Assembly: GCA_026874595.1 (NCBI GenBank)
Contig: CM049308.1
Span: forward strand, 47,625,327-47,689,326
Source of the DNA: Sipunculus nudus
Lineage: Eukaryota > Annelida > Sipuncula > Golfingiida > Sipunculidae
DNA: 64,000 bases
Direction: 5' to 3'
Made by a program: the position numbers and the translations under genes. Below the pieces are notes generated by a model. That model was given only the letters and a program-made list of their open reading frames with translations, did no database searches and was not told the DNA's origin. This document shows positions 1-11,529 of this stretch, in pieces; positions within the stretch are counted from its first letter, which is position 1; each line of letters opens with the position of its first letter.

Positions 1-1119
1 ATAATAATTTAAGCATACTGATGGGTTCATTTATATTTGTTAAAATCATTTAAAAGAAAATTGATTTCTTTAAAAATGCTACATTACACAACATTGCATC
101 TTCTGGATTGCACCTTGAATTATTTTTTCAAGGAAAGTTTTTGCATATCGGAGTGGAAACAGCTTTACAATTAAGTAGATACAGTGAAAACAATAACAAT
201 TACTGCATAACACTTGGTGGGTTGGGTTTGCGGGGGGGGGGGGGGGAGATGATTGGGGTGGTGATATGAGAATAACTGTACACCTGTCACAGCAGGGGAT
301 CTCCCCCAGTGACAGTAACAAATCAGAAACCCTGGCATAGCTGACTTCCAGTGACCTGGAGTGGGACCCTGCATCTGTAATCAAAGCAAGTGACTACAGA
401 AAAAAAAAATCAATAACTAGCTTAATTTTCAAGCTTTTATTTTTAAATTTCAGATTTAGACAAACTAAACATTTATGTTTACATGCTGTGAAAATTAAAT
501 CAATGGTGCTTACAGGAAAAAAATGTGCCATGATCAAAGTTGGGCAAAATTTAAGGTACTGATTTTTTTTTATGCTAATAACTTAAAAAATTTACAAAAT
601 TCAGATCTAATTTTGGGTAAACAATTGAATCTTAATTATACATAGTTATATACTTGAGAAAATAGACTCTAGTTTCAAAATTTTTCATTTTAAGTGAGTT
701 ATTAATTTTCCTGATTTTTTACAAAGTCCATTATGTTTGGGCCCATACCTTAAAGAATTTATACTTTACAGACTTAATTTCTGGCATGTACATAGGAACT
801 ATATAGAGGAATATTTATGGTAAATATGAGGAAAAACAGATGAGTGGTTTTGATATTAGGCAGTCCTGAAGTGTGAAAACAGGATTTTAATAAAAAATTG
901 AGGTTTTTCTTTAATTTCTCAAAGGAACGAAGTCGCAAAGACCCAGTTTTCGGCTTGGTAGGAGATCTTGGGGACATCTAACATTATGCTGAATTTTGGA
1001 TTCCTAGGTCTTACGGTTTCAAAACGTGCCACATCTACGGATGGACGGACGGACAGACGGACGGACGACGGACAATGGACCACGACTATAGCTCAGATGA
1101 CTTATAGTCAGCTGAGCTA
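1..1119 (+). repeat. Dispersed repeat R1, copy a (left-truncated by window)
   Basis: AT-rich non-coding repeat. The same order of blocks recurs at 9343-11513 (plus), at 42578-44462 (minus) and partly at 23825-24340 (minus): a CTTGAA...TTTGCA block near 110-150, a G-homopolymer tract near 231-247, a TGTGAAAATTAAATCAA block near 488-502, a GGCATGTACATAGGAACTAT block near 783, a GGACGGACAGACGG run near 1043-1075 and a terminal 31-bp palindrome at 1089-1119 (TAGCTCAGATGACTTATAGT...). No protein is recognisable. The short translated stretches here are repeat translations, not genes. The family is unnamed to me. It looks like a non-autonomous element whose 3' end is the palindrome. Confidence 0.7.
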
Positions 1120-1126
1120 ATAAAAC

Positions 1127-2110
1127 CCCTCAAAGTGCATTACATGAAATAGCACACAATATGATATAATTTAAAATAAATCCTAGATATTTAAAATCAT
1201 TACAATAAGCACATGCAAACACATATGTTTTCAACTTTGATTTGAAGCATTTGAGGGATTCAGCATTTCTGATACTGGCTGGTAACTTATTCCAATTTGA
1301 TGGTGCGGCACATGCAAATGCTCTATCACCGTATGAAAAGGTTCGTGAATAAGGCTGCACTAGTACAATACTGGAACTGGATTTTAGAGTACAACTAGGC
1401 TGATGAATAGATATCAATTCCGAAATGTATTCAGGAGCAATGTTGTTAATGGCACTGTAGGTGAAATCAAAACTTTATATAAAATCCTCTGTTTTATTGG
1501 CAACCAATGTAGTGATTGTAATACTGGAGTAATGTGTTCACGTCTTTTTGTCTTTGTAAAGAGATGTGCCGCATTGTTCTGAATGCATTGTAGTCTATCC
1601 AACTGCACTGAAGGGAGACCATATAAGATGGAATGGCAGTAGTCCAACCGTTATGTGATTAGAGCATGAACTGCACGCTCTGCTGCTTCCTGCGTCAGAT
1701 ACTTTCTTAACCTACCAATGTTCTGCAAGTGAAAGTTTGCAGTTTTACAAATTGATGTTATAAGATTGTCTTAATTGAGTGTTGAATCTAATGTCACCCC
1801 AAGATTCTGCACTGATTTGCTAGGTTCAACGACAGATCCTTCAATATGTAGTGGAAGGGGATTATTTCTTGCCAAATTGTAAGGGCTTCCAATGAGCAGG
1901 TATTTCGTTTTTTCTGGGTTTAACTTGAGCATATTGGAGCACATCCAGTTATTTATATCCTAATACACTCCCAATACGGTTAACTGATATCAATTCATTC
2001 TTGCTAGCTGGTACAAAGGACAAATAGAACTGAGTATCATCTGCATACTAATGAAAACATATACCATGGTTTCTGAGTAAATTGCCCAAAGGTAGCATGT
2101 AAATGAGAAT
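1127..2110 (-). pseudogene. CR1/L2-like LINE reverse transcriptase relic (3' end of ORF2)
   Basis: Minus-strand remains of a non-LTR retrotransposon polymerase. Reading from about 2110 downwards, the catalytic box YADDTQF is at 2027-2047, with an in-frame stop codon directly before it. It is followed by an LNPEKTKYLLIGSP block (about 1875-1920), the DYCHSILYGLPS block (about 1610-1645), the HITPVLQSLHWLPIKQRI block (about 1480-1530) and the terminal SYGDRAFACAAPSNWNKLP block (about 1280-1350). This order is typical of the RT and C-terminal region of CR1/L2 LINEs. Stops and frame changes (for example near 1650 and 1775) make it non-functional. The 5' part (endonuclease, ORF1) is absent. It abuts the palindromic end of repeat R1. 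The superfamily call is strong; the exact clade is not. Confidence 0.85.
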
Positions 2111-2479
2111 TAAATGAAATTATGAGAACTTAATGTTTTTCATCACTAAAGAAAAAAAAGAATATTTGCATATATGTTAACTGCACTAGGTTATAATGGC
2201 CACTCATTTGAAATCCAAATAATCCTTTTATCCCTTTTTAGGCAGTTCACCTGATCTATGGCACTATTTTTTAATTGATTACATGATGCATCCTACCCAT
2301 TAATTTGGATATGTTGCCGTTTCGACCTGCTATTTCAACATTTTCAAGAGCCTTAGTTTGCAGTTAGATCAAGATCTTGGGATTTCTGTGATGTGTGCAA
2401 TGACGTGTTTTGTTGTGTCTAAGATAAACATGCCGGCCATGATGATGATGATGATATACGCTAGAGAGTAGGCCTTTAA
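2111..2479. other. No recognisable feature
   Basis: AT-rich sequence with a short ATG/ATGATG run near 2438-2456. I see no coding, RNA or transposon signature. Confidence 0.5.
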
Positions 2480-2870
2480 GTTTGAATTCCATATGTGAAT
2501 CAAAACTGGAGTTATGAAAGGTGTTGGAAATCAATGAGTGGACAGATGACTCCTGTGACCATGACCTTTGACCTCAATAAGGAAAGGGATTTTTGCCTAT
2601 TGGTAGGTAAACTGTATATGTAAGATAGAACCTCTGGAATAAAAGGTTTTAAGCAATGCATCCACAATCTTTTTAAAGATTTGGGGACTGAGACCATGAC
2701 CTTTGACCTCAAGTCCTTAAAATCAATAGGGTTCTTGCTTTAGTGATGGGCCATTTATATAAAGTAAGTTTTAAATCCATATGTGAATCGAAAATGGAGT
2801 TATCATCAGGAAATGAATTTACGGACAGACAGATAGATGGTCAGGGTGATAACTATAGGGCCCTAAATGA
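2480..2870 (+). repeat. Dispersed repeat R2 fragments (GACCTTTGACCTC family)
   Basis: Contains two diverged copies of a block with GACCATGACCTTTGACCTCA (about 2560 and 2695) and a CCATATGTGAATC...GGAGTTATCATC block (about 2778) followed by an ACGGACAGACAGATAGATGG stretch. The same blocks recur in reverse orientation at about 26390-27200 (GGTCAAAGGTC, CAGATGATAACTCC). It is non-coding. The short translated frames here are incidental. Confidence 0.6.
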
Positions 2871-3098
2871 ATACCAGTACTGGTATATGAAATATAATGA
2901 AATGGTATTTCATTTAGTTTTGGAGCAAATTCTACCAAATCAGAATAAAAATTACAGTAAGTTGTGAACTTATGCAAAAGTAATAGAACACCTAAGAATA
3001 ACACTTTACCCACCAATGAAAAGTATTCATTGACTGCAACTTTTTGAATTGGCATTTAAATTTGAATTAAATAAAAATTATTTAAATTGAACTGGAAT
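2871..3098. other. AT-rich, low-complexity spacer
   Basis: Low-complexity sequence that runs on into the AATTGAA-rich stretch up to about 3185. No gene is recognised. Confidence 0.4.
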
Positions 3099-3181
3099 TT
3101 ATATTTTTCTCCAGTTCACTGAATTGAATAGGAATTGAAGTTTCATAAAAAATTCTTGGATTGGAACTGAATTGAAAAAAA

Positions 3182-3440
3182 ATGAATTGACCCCAGGTCT
3201 GTATGGGGTCCATATCTGATTAGCAAATTCTATATGTGGTGTAACTAATGCCTTATATAATGTTAACACTGATTTAAAATTTTTATACTCAAATGTTCTT
3301 CTGATTAGACCAAGAATGGAGTTGGCTTTGTTAATCTTGCTTGCCATGTGTTGCTTAATCTTGAATCAATTATAATCCTTAAGTCTTTCTCTTCTTCTGA
3401 TAATTTTAATTTTGTATCCTCATTCAACAAAGCAGAATGA
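3182..3440 (-). pseudogene. LINE reverse transcriptase fragment (thumb region)
   Basis: The minus strand reads LSEEEKDL near 3400-3425. After a frame change it continues with an ASKINKANSILGLIRRTFEY block (about 3288-3347) and LYKALVTPHIEFANQIWTPY (about 3205-3265). This block series lies downstream of the RT catalytic site in CR1/Jockey-like LINEs. Only about 80 residues survive. The catalytic palm is missing, and beyond 3182 the sequence becomes AATTGAA-rich low complexity. It is a different copy from the one at 1127-2110, because here the 'ANxIWxPY' segment is kept and the tail is lost. Confidence 0.75.
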
Positions 3441-4160
3441 CCCTGGTAACTCTGTCATACAGCCTCAATTTCCGTTTTTATGTAGCACCACAGAGCTGCC
3501 AACATGATGTTACCATGCTTGCTAGTGGCAGAGGTGCGTAGTTTGACCCCATGATTTTAAGACAAAGCAGCTACAATGGTTGGCAATAGTATATGTGTTA
3601 TACAAAATGGTTAATTACCTGTGCGCGATGACAGCTCTGTCGCTGTATAATCTATTTATTAATAGTCCAGTATGTTGCACATTTTTGCTGAGACTGGTAA
3701 GATAAGAGGTTAAAAGTGGCGCATAGTGAAGCTTAACTTAACCTCCAATTTAACTGGAGAACTTCCCACTACTGGTATTCATGCATGCAAGCATGTTTAG
3801 CCCAGACATGGGGTAAAAGTAATGGATAATAGTAATAGGTAGGAATTCAATTACAACTCATCAGTAATAGGCAATAATAGAGAATAGGCAGTCCAAAAAT
3901 GTTGAATAATAGTTATAGTAATAGACAGCTATACTTTAACTATTACCAGCCCTGGGGTAATAAAGAGTTTGTGGGTCTGAGTGCAAGTCAGCAGGAACAC
4001 TGATAAGGGCCGAGCTGAGGTGTACCTGCAAGCTTTCATGCTCATTAACAGGTGGCACAGGCTTATCCTAGGCCATGATGTTCTAACAATGTGCAACAAC
4101 AATAGCACAGGATGACTGAGTTGTTGGTACATCACTGTAGGTGTGTTCCCTGGTTACAGA
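3441..4160. other. No recognisable feature
   Basis: Non-coding. It contains the run AATAGTAATAG / AATAATAG near 3815-3925 (low complexity). I see no gene or RNA. Confidence 0.4.
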
Positions 4161-4164
4161 TAGC

Positions 4165-4915
4165 TCTTTACAATCGAAGCACAGTACAACCATGCCCTTT
4201 GCCCTTCATTGTTTCATGGCCCTACGTGGACCAGTACAAAAGATCAGCTGTGACCAGGGCACTAACTTTGTGAGTGCCAAGAATGGACTTCAGCAAGCAC
4301 TAACTAAGCAAAACTAAGAAATGCTTTGGTTCAAGTTACTTGAAAATAATTGTGACTTTATCATAAATGCACCCTCTTCCAGTTACATGGGTGGAGTATA
4401 AGAGCAACAGATTTGCTCTATACAAAGTGTCCTTTTAGCGCTCCTTGATCAGTCTAGCTCTTGCCTAAACAGTTCCTCACTTGAACACTATAATATGAGG
4501 CCATGGCTATTGTGAACAGTTGACTGCTTGCAACAGAAAATCTCTATGATCCACAAGGACCAATACCTATCACATCCAATCAACTGCTGACCATGAAGTC
4601 TAAGATCGCTCTGCCCCCCCCCCCCCCCCCCCCCCCCGGCAATTTTGTCAGAGTGGAAGACCTATGTGCATGAAAGAGATGGCAGAGAGCCCATCACTTA
4701 GCCAACAAATTTTGGCAAAGATGGAGGTGAGAATACCTCATGAATCTGCAGGTGAGACAAAATACATGAGTTTACATTGTTGTTAGAAACTGAAGATGAA
4801 ACTTAATCATTACTACGAGGATGGTTTGTCTATTTACAAGTCTGTTTCATACAATGACTTTTTGTAATTCTCCCTTTGACCACAAAGAGATCACAAGTGA
4901 TTTGTCGGGGGAGTA
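4165..4915 (+). pseudogene. BEL/Pao retrotransposon integrase relic
   Basis: Plus-strand remains of the 3' end of a BEL/Pao pol gene. At 4201 the frame reads ALHCFMALRGPVQ, followed by CDQGTNFVSAKN with the integrase catalytic Asp (about 4249-4284). Then come a CDFIINAPSSSYMGGV block (about 4349-4397) and, after frame changes, AIVNSRPLTA (about 4503-4535) and QLLTMKSKIALPPP (about 4580-4622). Beyond the poly-C tract follow a GNFVRVEDL block and a LANKFWQRW block (about 4697-4725). This order is diagnostic of the BEL integrase core and C-terminal domain. Stops and frameshifts are frequent. The purine run TCGGGGGAGT at 4904-4913 could be the polypurine tract before a 3' LTR; that is inference. 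Confidence 0.8.
4615..4637 (+). repeat. Poly-C tract inside the BEL/Pao relic
   Basis: An uninterrupted run of about 23 C. It replaces what in BEL elements is a short proline-rich stretch (the ...ALPPP end of the conserved block leads directly into it), so it is probably replication slippage of CCN proline codons after the element died. Confidence 0.8.
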
Positions 4916-5446
4916 TCACTGATGAAAGTCTATTTACAGTATTGTTGTAAGCAACCAGTAGATACCTAAGTTTGTAAACAACATGATAACTTGTGTACTG
5001 GGTCTTTCAAAGTGATAAAATATTTCCTATATACCTTGTCCTTTTTTAGCAATTCAGTGTCATTGAAAGGTAGTTCCCATTTATAACGTGTTAACACCAT
5101 AGTCATTCTTCTATATATATATATGTAACAGGTTTAACAGTAGACACAAACGGTTTAACCAATAGTCAGCATAGAAATATTTTGAGATGGTAACTACTTG
5201 TGACAATGACGGTTGGCTGCGTCTCACTGAACAACAGACTTCCTAAGAGTTATTTCTGCGAGATAATTACAGAAATGTAGTAAACAAACTGGGAAGATCC
5301 GATATAGAGAACAGAGGACATTCTAAATACAACCCCATGTATTGCAACGAGGTGAATATAACCAATGAACCCCTCTCATATTTACATTCTCCTATATTGC
5401 AGATAGACATGACAAGTCACCAATAAATTATTGTTCACCATGAAAA
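4916..5446. other. Unassigned, possible degraded BEL 3' LTR
   Basis: Follows the putative polypurine tract of the BEL relic. No LTR pair can be aligned because only one copy is present. A TA microsatellite-like run lies near 5112-5124. Nothing coding is recognised. Confidence 0.3.
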
Positions 5447-5454
5447 ATCCTGAT

Positions 5455-6255
5455 GGTGTCATGCCAGATGCGCCACTCCCAAATGCGCACCTGTCAGTTA
5501 CGCCACTGCCAGATGCGCAACTGCCATATGCGCCAAATTCCAGTTGCGCCTCATGCCATATGCGCAACAAAGCTATAATAGGCCAAATGGAGTCATATTA
5601 CGTAATGCTTATAGTAAGTGTGTATCTGTATCACACGGCCCCTTCATAATTTTATCGAATGCGGTATATTTTTGCAACAAAATACGAGCTAAGAAACCCT
5701 TACCATTTTGAGCGACAATGTGCGGTCACGACACGTGCGGTCGATCACAACGACACAGTCGCGTTATCTGTCAATAAAAAATTAGGAACATGGAATATTT
5801 TTATTTAATCGTCTCCGTTACTTAAGAAACACTACCAATGAACTATCATATAGATAAGAGAAATATATCAAAATAAAGGGCGATATTTATTGTGTCATAT
5901 TGTCCGGACTTCGTGGGTGATAGAACATGTTGACGTACAAACGTAATATGTGTAAATGACAGGTGTTGTTATCGTTACTGATGTGGTCTTATTTGATATG
6001 TGATTTCTTTTATGCCATATTGGAATTAAAATAAAGAATTATGTCAAATATGATATAATTGAAACTGGTGTATTAAAAGGAAACCAGTCACCACTATGGC
6101 TTAATTGACCTGGAAAACCCCGCCGGGTTTGGTCTCCGAACATCAAAGGGAAAGTGTTGCGGCGGTCCATTGTTAATGAGCTCATTCAAAGGATCATGAG
6201 CCGTTATATACCCGCACTCGCACGTCATAACTGCGATGTAGTAACAACACTGTAA
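5455..6255 (+). repeat. Left terminal inverted repeat of element A
   Basis: Base-pairs along its length with 11530-12345. The outer 110 bp carry periodic NTRCGC motifs. Further in are shared blocks such as CACACGGCCCCTTCATAATT (about 5632), the ACACGTGCGGTCGATCAC block (about 5729), GTGTCATATTGTCCGGACTT (about 5892) and, near the inner edge, GTGTTGCGGCGGTCCATTGT (about 6154). Similarity fades beyond about 6255. Confidence 0.85.
5468..5565 (+). promoter_or_regulatory. Subterminal 15/16-bp periodic motif array (left end of element A)
   Basis: Seven copies of NTRCGC (ATGCGC, ATGCGC, TTACGC, ATGCGC, ATGCGC, TTGCGC, ATGCGC) start at 5468, 5483, 5498, 5513, 5528, 5544 and 5560, so they are spaced 15 or 16 bp. 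The mirror-image array is at the right end (about 12235-12332), and both ends of the small relative at 35479-36563 carry it. Evenly spaced subterminal repeats in DNA transposons usually bind the transposase; that role is inferred. Confidence 0.6.
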
Positions 6256-6829
6256 TGTTTTGTTGGACTTTTAATGGAATTCACTATAAACTGTAAATAA
6301 TCAGATTTAAGCGACATCTTTTCATTTTGTGTTATCCTATATACAACTGAACATAGCATCTGGCTTGAAAGAAGCGGCACGGTTCGACGATTCTAGAAGG
6401 AATTAGTTTCATAGTTGAGATTACTTTACTTATTGTTTCTGAAACATGGTTTTAAAAAAAAATTAAAATGTGATAAAAAAATCATATCTTAAAGACGAGT
6501 TCTCATTATGATCTCTATAATTGTAAATTTGTATATCATTGATTCTCAACAGTTTCGTTTGACTGAAACTGAATAAATACGGGCACTGAGTGAATACTTT
6601 ATATTGAATTTGAATATGAATACAAAAATTCAATAGTTTTGATCATGAAAATGAATACAAATACTAATACGGGATCAGGTAAAACGAAAGAATTTGAATG
6701 TGAGTGCAAACACTTCTAAAATGTATTCATGAATGCATGTAAATAATATAAATGACATCAGTCCTCTTCCCTCTATAAGGATTTTATCAATGGGAGGGAA
6801 ACAAAACCAGTCATTACACTCATAGATAA

Positions 6830-8125
6830 TCTTCAAATGAAGAAAATCATTTAACAAGTTCAGAAATATTCGACATTTTTCTGTAGGGAGTGAAAAACCT
6901 ATTTTATATTTGGCATCCGATAGATTTCTTATATGACTCTCTAATACGAATTTTGGATACGAAAATTCCTCGGAAACCAAAAACATCGTTCGGGTTTGGT
7001 TTGAATGATCATTTCGGATCCGGCAGAATTTTGGTCGGAGGCACAGAATTTTCGTTTGTGCCATATTCGTTCTCACGCATCCGGTGTGAAAATACTTTTA
7101 GCAACATTATCTATGACTTGGTGTTCATTCCCCCACCCCTCTCCCCAAAAAATATTATCCGCGATAAATATAGAACAATTCATGGAACAATAACTTTTTT
7201 ATGTGTCGTTAATCATTATATTTTTAGTTTAATGTTTTGCATATAAACGGACGTTTCTATGGTGCATGTGCGCAGACCGTCTGAATCATATATAGACAGA
7301 TTTGGTTTTCGCATATTTATTTCAACAGGATAACAAAGTAGCTGAAAAGGCTAATGCAAATGGTCTCCTGCCTAAAAATAAAAAGAAAGTAAAAAGTGAC
7401 AAATTAACAGGAATGGATATATGTATGTACAAATGATCTGATTGAAAAGTGCACATATAATCATATACAGAACAAAGTGAACTATTTATTCTAACTTTAA
7501 TTTTAACCCTGATCAATAGGAGCTGTGGATTTTTTTTCTGTTGAAACAACAGGTTGCTCAATTATTTTTTAAAGGCATGTTAAAACGAGAGTCTGGGTCC
7601 AGTCAGTGGTAAATACTTAAGCTGTGAACATAACCATAGCCTGGTACCAAAACTAATAAGTCCCCTTAATTTGAAATTATACCTGAATGGAATATATTTT
7701 CAAACAAGAATTTTTTCATGAATTACATAATATATATTTCTGGAAAAGAAAAAAAATTAATTATTTTAACTTTTTTAATAATAACATTAATAAGTGATGT
7801 AAATCAAATTATTTAAATCAACCATCCCTTCCCTGAGTGTATAACCCTGCCATTATACCAGCAAGGCAAGATATTAAAATTAAGATAGTAAATTATTTTT
7901 TATAACATTTAAGGGCGGAATAAAACAGTAACTCAGAGATAAACTTCAAATGAATGAGAAAATCAATTACAAGTTCAGAAATATTCAATATTTCCGTGGG
8001 GCCAACAAAACCTATATTGTAGAGCATCCGATATATTGCCCATGTGGCTGTCCAATACGACATTCGGTTACGTAAATTCCTCGGTCGGTAACCAAAAATA
8101 TTGTTCAGGTTTGGTGTGAAACCGC
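6830..8125 (+). repeat. Diverged direct duplication within element A
   Basis: A block of about 180 bp at 6830-7005 recurs at 7940-8120. Shared landmarks are ACAAGTTCAGAAATATTC, GCATCCGATA, TAAATTCCTCGG / GAAAATTCCTCGG and a TTCGGGTTTGG / TTCAGGTTTGG ending. The spacing between copies is about 1.1 kb. Sequence between them is unrelated to the block. Confidence 0.65.
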
Positions 8126-8224
8126 CTTTATACAGCGTCACCGCTTGGTTGTGTGTAGGAGCGGGAGAATCAGCACCAACACATTTCTAAGGAAGATTAG
8201 GCACGTCGTACATCATTTTTGATT

Positions 8225-9110
8225 ACGGAATCTTATTAGTTGTTAAACTCAAATGTCTTTGGAGACTACAATATGGAACAGTGCTCATGATTTTTTGTAC
8301 ATATTGTATATTATAGATACTGTTTTGTATGTATATAATAAATCTAAAGTAACATTGTATTATATTGTGTATGTGCTTTAAATGTAGATGATGCTTTTAT
8401 TCGTTAATCTGTGGATGAGACAGATATTCATCTGTATACATAATAAATGTATAAAATAAAATATATGGCACTACCTTCTTGTTAATAAGATTAAAATATA
8501 ATACAATAAAGAAAACAAATATATTGCAAAACATCAAATCTGCATGTTCGGCATGTGAATCCAATGGGTATAATAATTCTGTCTTCTGTATTATAACGAT
8601 ATAAATCCAGGCATAAGTACAATAAAAGTATGGTATCAATGTCTGTCTGGAATGTAGAGTGGCTTATTAGCTACGGAAATCCGTAAATAGTATTTAGTTC
8701 TACAATAATATTTACCGTCTTTGGAGACTGTATACAACATGGAACAGTGTTCATGTTTATTAGCACATACTGTATATTATAGATACTGTTTTGTATGTAT
8801 ATAATAAATCTCTTGTAACATTGTATATTATTATGTATGTGCTTTTGCATGAAGCCTTTATTCGCTAATCTGTGAGTAAGACGATGCAAGCATTGCATGA
8901 TATTTATGTTTTTGTGTATAGTGTTCAAGCAGATATTCATCTGTACATAATAAATGTATAAAATAAAAAACTATATTGCACTACCTTCCTTGTTAATGTG
9001 ATTAAAATATAATACAATTCAGAAAATATATCGCCAAACATCAAATCAGCATGTGTTTCCAGAGGGTATCATTCTATCTTCCGTTTGTAAACAATATAAA
9101 TCCAGAAATA
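8225..9110 (+). repeat. Tandem duplication of about 450 bp within element A
   Basis: 8243-8620 and 8708-9090 share a colinear order: GTCTTTGGAGACT, ATGGAACAGTG, GATACTGTTTTGTATGTATA, TTTATTCG(T/C)TAATCTGTG, AGATATTCATCTGTA, ACATAATAAATGTATAAAAT and GATTAAAATATAATACAAT. The second copy has an extra segment of about 50 bp near 8880-8930. Confidence 0.75.
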
Positions 9111-9342
9111 GGTACATAAAATACTGAAATGTAGAATGGATTATTAGCAACGATATAATCCTGATGATATTCGGGAAACGACGGTATGCAGTACAGAAAT
9201 AATATCATTATTTATATACTTTGTGATGATTATAATAATAATAACATCATTAAATTTAAATATTTCCACGTTTACTTTCTCGTTAATTATATCCAACGTT
9301 TACTTTCACGTAACATGGGATATAATAAATGAAAATGAAAAA

Positions 9343-11513
9343 AAAACAAGGGACCCATGGGTCACGGCGCTCAGCTGATCGTGATTGGACTATAAATGTT
9401 TCTCCACTGTGATACTATATAGAGTCGACAAAGCTTATGAATATCATGGACATGTTGGGCTATTATAAAGGAATGTAATGTAATATGTGAGTAAATGATA
9501 AATGAAATTACCTGACTGATGGATTAATAGAGTCAAATATAGTGGTTTATTTTTTATTTATTTAGGAGGGGTTGAAAATTGTGATATATTTGAGCAAATA
9601 TGAATGCAATGACAGCAGTAATAAGCAGTAGTAGAATGATGATAAGGCTATTTGTTGAAGGATCTAAAGTGTATGGTAGTCTGCAAGCTTTCAATTTGAC
9701 AGATATGATTAATTATGCTGATGAAGTGATTTATGAATTTGTGACTGTATGACACAATATCTCTTTAGTCTTGACAAGGTACATTATTGTGATGCCCACT
9801 AAGTCTACATATTACACAATATTGACATAATTTCTGGCATGTACATAGGTAACTATGGACGAATAGTTATACAAAATATTAAAGTATGAATAAATCTGAT
9901 TCATCTTGTTCTTGCTTACTGAGGCTGACTTTGGGATGGGGTTAAGAGAAGGGAAAGTGAGGGCAGCACGAAGGTGGATGTAGAAATATTCTATTGTAAT
10001 GTTTTTCATTTATATAAGAATATGAAAAGCTGAGAGGAAAGGGGACCTCCTACTTGGTTATAGTAAAGTTCTAAATATATGATTGCAAACAAATACTCTG
10101 ACAAGACTGTCATGAAGAAAAACAGTAAAAGTTTTGAGATACTGTGATGCATATGAAAATTTACAGATGGACAGGCAAGTGGACAGAATGGACTAATACC
10201 TTTATTTCACTTTCAAGGGAATAATGCATTTAAGTTTATATATAAGCCTATTTTTTTATGCATATCCACTTTTTCCATTAAGAAGTTTTTATCTGAATCA
10301 TTTTTTTTATTTACAGGTTTTATAAATTTTTAATAAAAAAAACTGAAAATATAAGTTAAAATATTAGAATTGTTGCAAAAGTTGCAATCTTTATATATAC
10401 AGAGTAAAAAAACTGAAACTATAAGTAAAAATATTAGAATTGTTGTAAAAGTTGCAATCATATATCTAGAGTGTAGCTCATATTGGGTCATATTATGCAT
10501 ACACATATATTTTATTATTTTTAAATCATAAATGTTTAAACTGAATTTAAAAGAAAATAATGCCACAACATGGCATCTACAAGAATATTCCTTGAATCAC
10601 TATTAAAAAGTTTTGCACATTGGAGTTTTATTCACCAAAATAAAATAAAAGATTCAGTAAATTTGATAAAATAAAACATCTTTTCAAATAAAGTATACAC
10701 ACTGTTGGTTGAATGAGGGACAAACAATATCATTGTGCTAATTACTATCCCAGTTTTAATTTATTACTGGAATTAATAGTCAATTTCACACCTGGTGAAG
10801 TTTTTACTCTTCTGAAGTAAGGAATTACTTATCTGATGAACATCCACACTTTCATAGCAATACACCACTTTGTGGACACAATTAAATGTACACTTTAATC
10901 ATTGTAACCCTGGTGGTACAATACAAAATCTAAAATGTAGCATAGCCTAGAATAAGAATAAATCAAATACAGAAAATAATAACATTCATCTAGTTTATGC
11001 ACCATTCGGGGGGGGGGGGGGGTGCAGGGCAGAGGGGAAGCCTGCTGGCAGTGGCCAAGCTGAGCGAAGGCAAGCTGCCTGGGGTGGGTTACATAATGGA
11101 AGTGAAGGCTGTACTAATAGGTGGGCTAGATGTAAACAACACTTGACATGGTGTATGAAAACGTGAATAAAAGCTATTCTTTCCAATCAATTTCTTTGAA
11201 ATTTCAGATTTTAAAAGATTAAATCCTTATATATATATACTGTGAAAATTAAATCAACAGTGCCAAAGTTGGACAAAATTAAGGTATTGATTTTTTATTT
11301 ATGCTAATAACTTGAAAAATTTGCAAAATTCAGATCTAGTTTTGGGTAAACAATTGAATCTTGATTAAATAAAGTTATATTCCTGAAAAAAAGTCTCTAG
11401 GTTCAGCAATCCTCATGTTAGGTGAGTTAATATATTCCGGACGGAAGGACGGACAGACTACGGACAATGGACCACGACTATAGCTCAGATGACTTATAGT
11501 CAGCTGAGCTAAA
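9343..11513 (+). repeat. Dispersed repeat R1, copy b (with an insertion)
   Basis: Begins with CAAGGGACCCATGGGTCAC (9348) and ends with the 31-bp palindrome (11478-11508). From about 9985 to 11420 it matches copy d (42578-44462, minus) block by block: GGGGACCTCCTACTTGGTTA (10040), ACAAGACTGTCATGAAGAAA (10101), the G-tract at 11009-11022, and the AGGCAAGCTGCCT(T)GG block near 11070. About 600 bp between 9388 and 9985 is not present at that place in copy d and is probably an insertion. The 3' end lies directly next to the inner edge of element A's right arm. Confidence 0.75.
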
Positions 11514-11529
11514 AAACAGAAGCAATGAA

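Larger units (their letters stand above)
6256..9342. other. Interior of element A, non-coding as far as readable
   Basis: AT-rich. The longest open stretch (133 codons, minus strand, 6675-7076) matches no family I know, and part of it is duplicated in diverged form at 7893-8141. I see no DDE motif series, zinc finger or helicase motif. Treat the region as cargo or as the decayed body of the element. Confidence 0.5.

Noticed and set aside
5455-6255. Reading the ATGCGCC-rich arm as a short protein gene (72 codons; the same at 12151-12339 and 35485-35727)
   Set aside because: The frame is the translation of the subterminal repeat and occurs in every arm in either orientation. It has no independent coding signal.
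6675-7246. Open frames of 133 (minus) and 118 (plus) codons inside the long-TIR element, considered as a transposase
   Set aside because: They overlap on opposite strands, are partly duplicated with a different frame at 7893-8141, and contain no catalytic motif.
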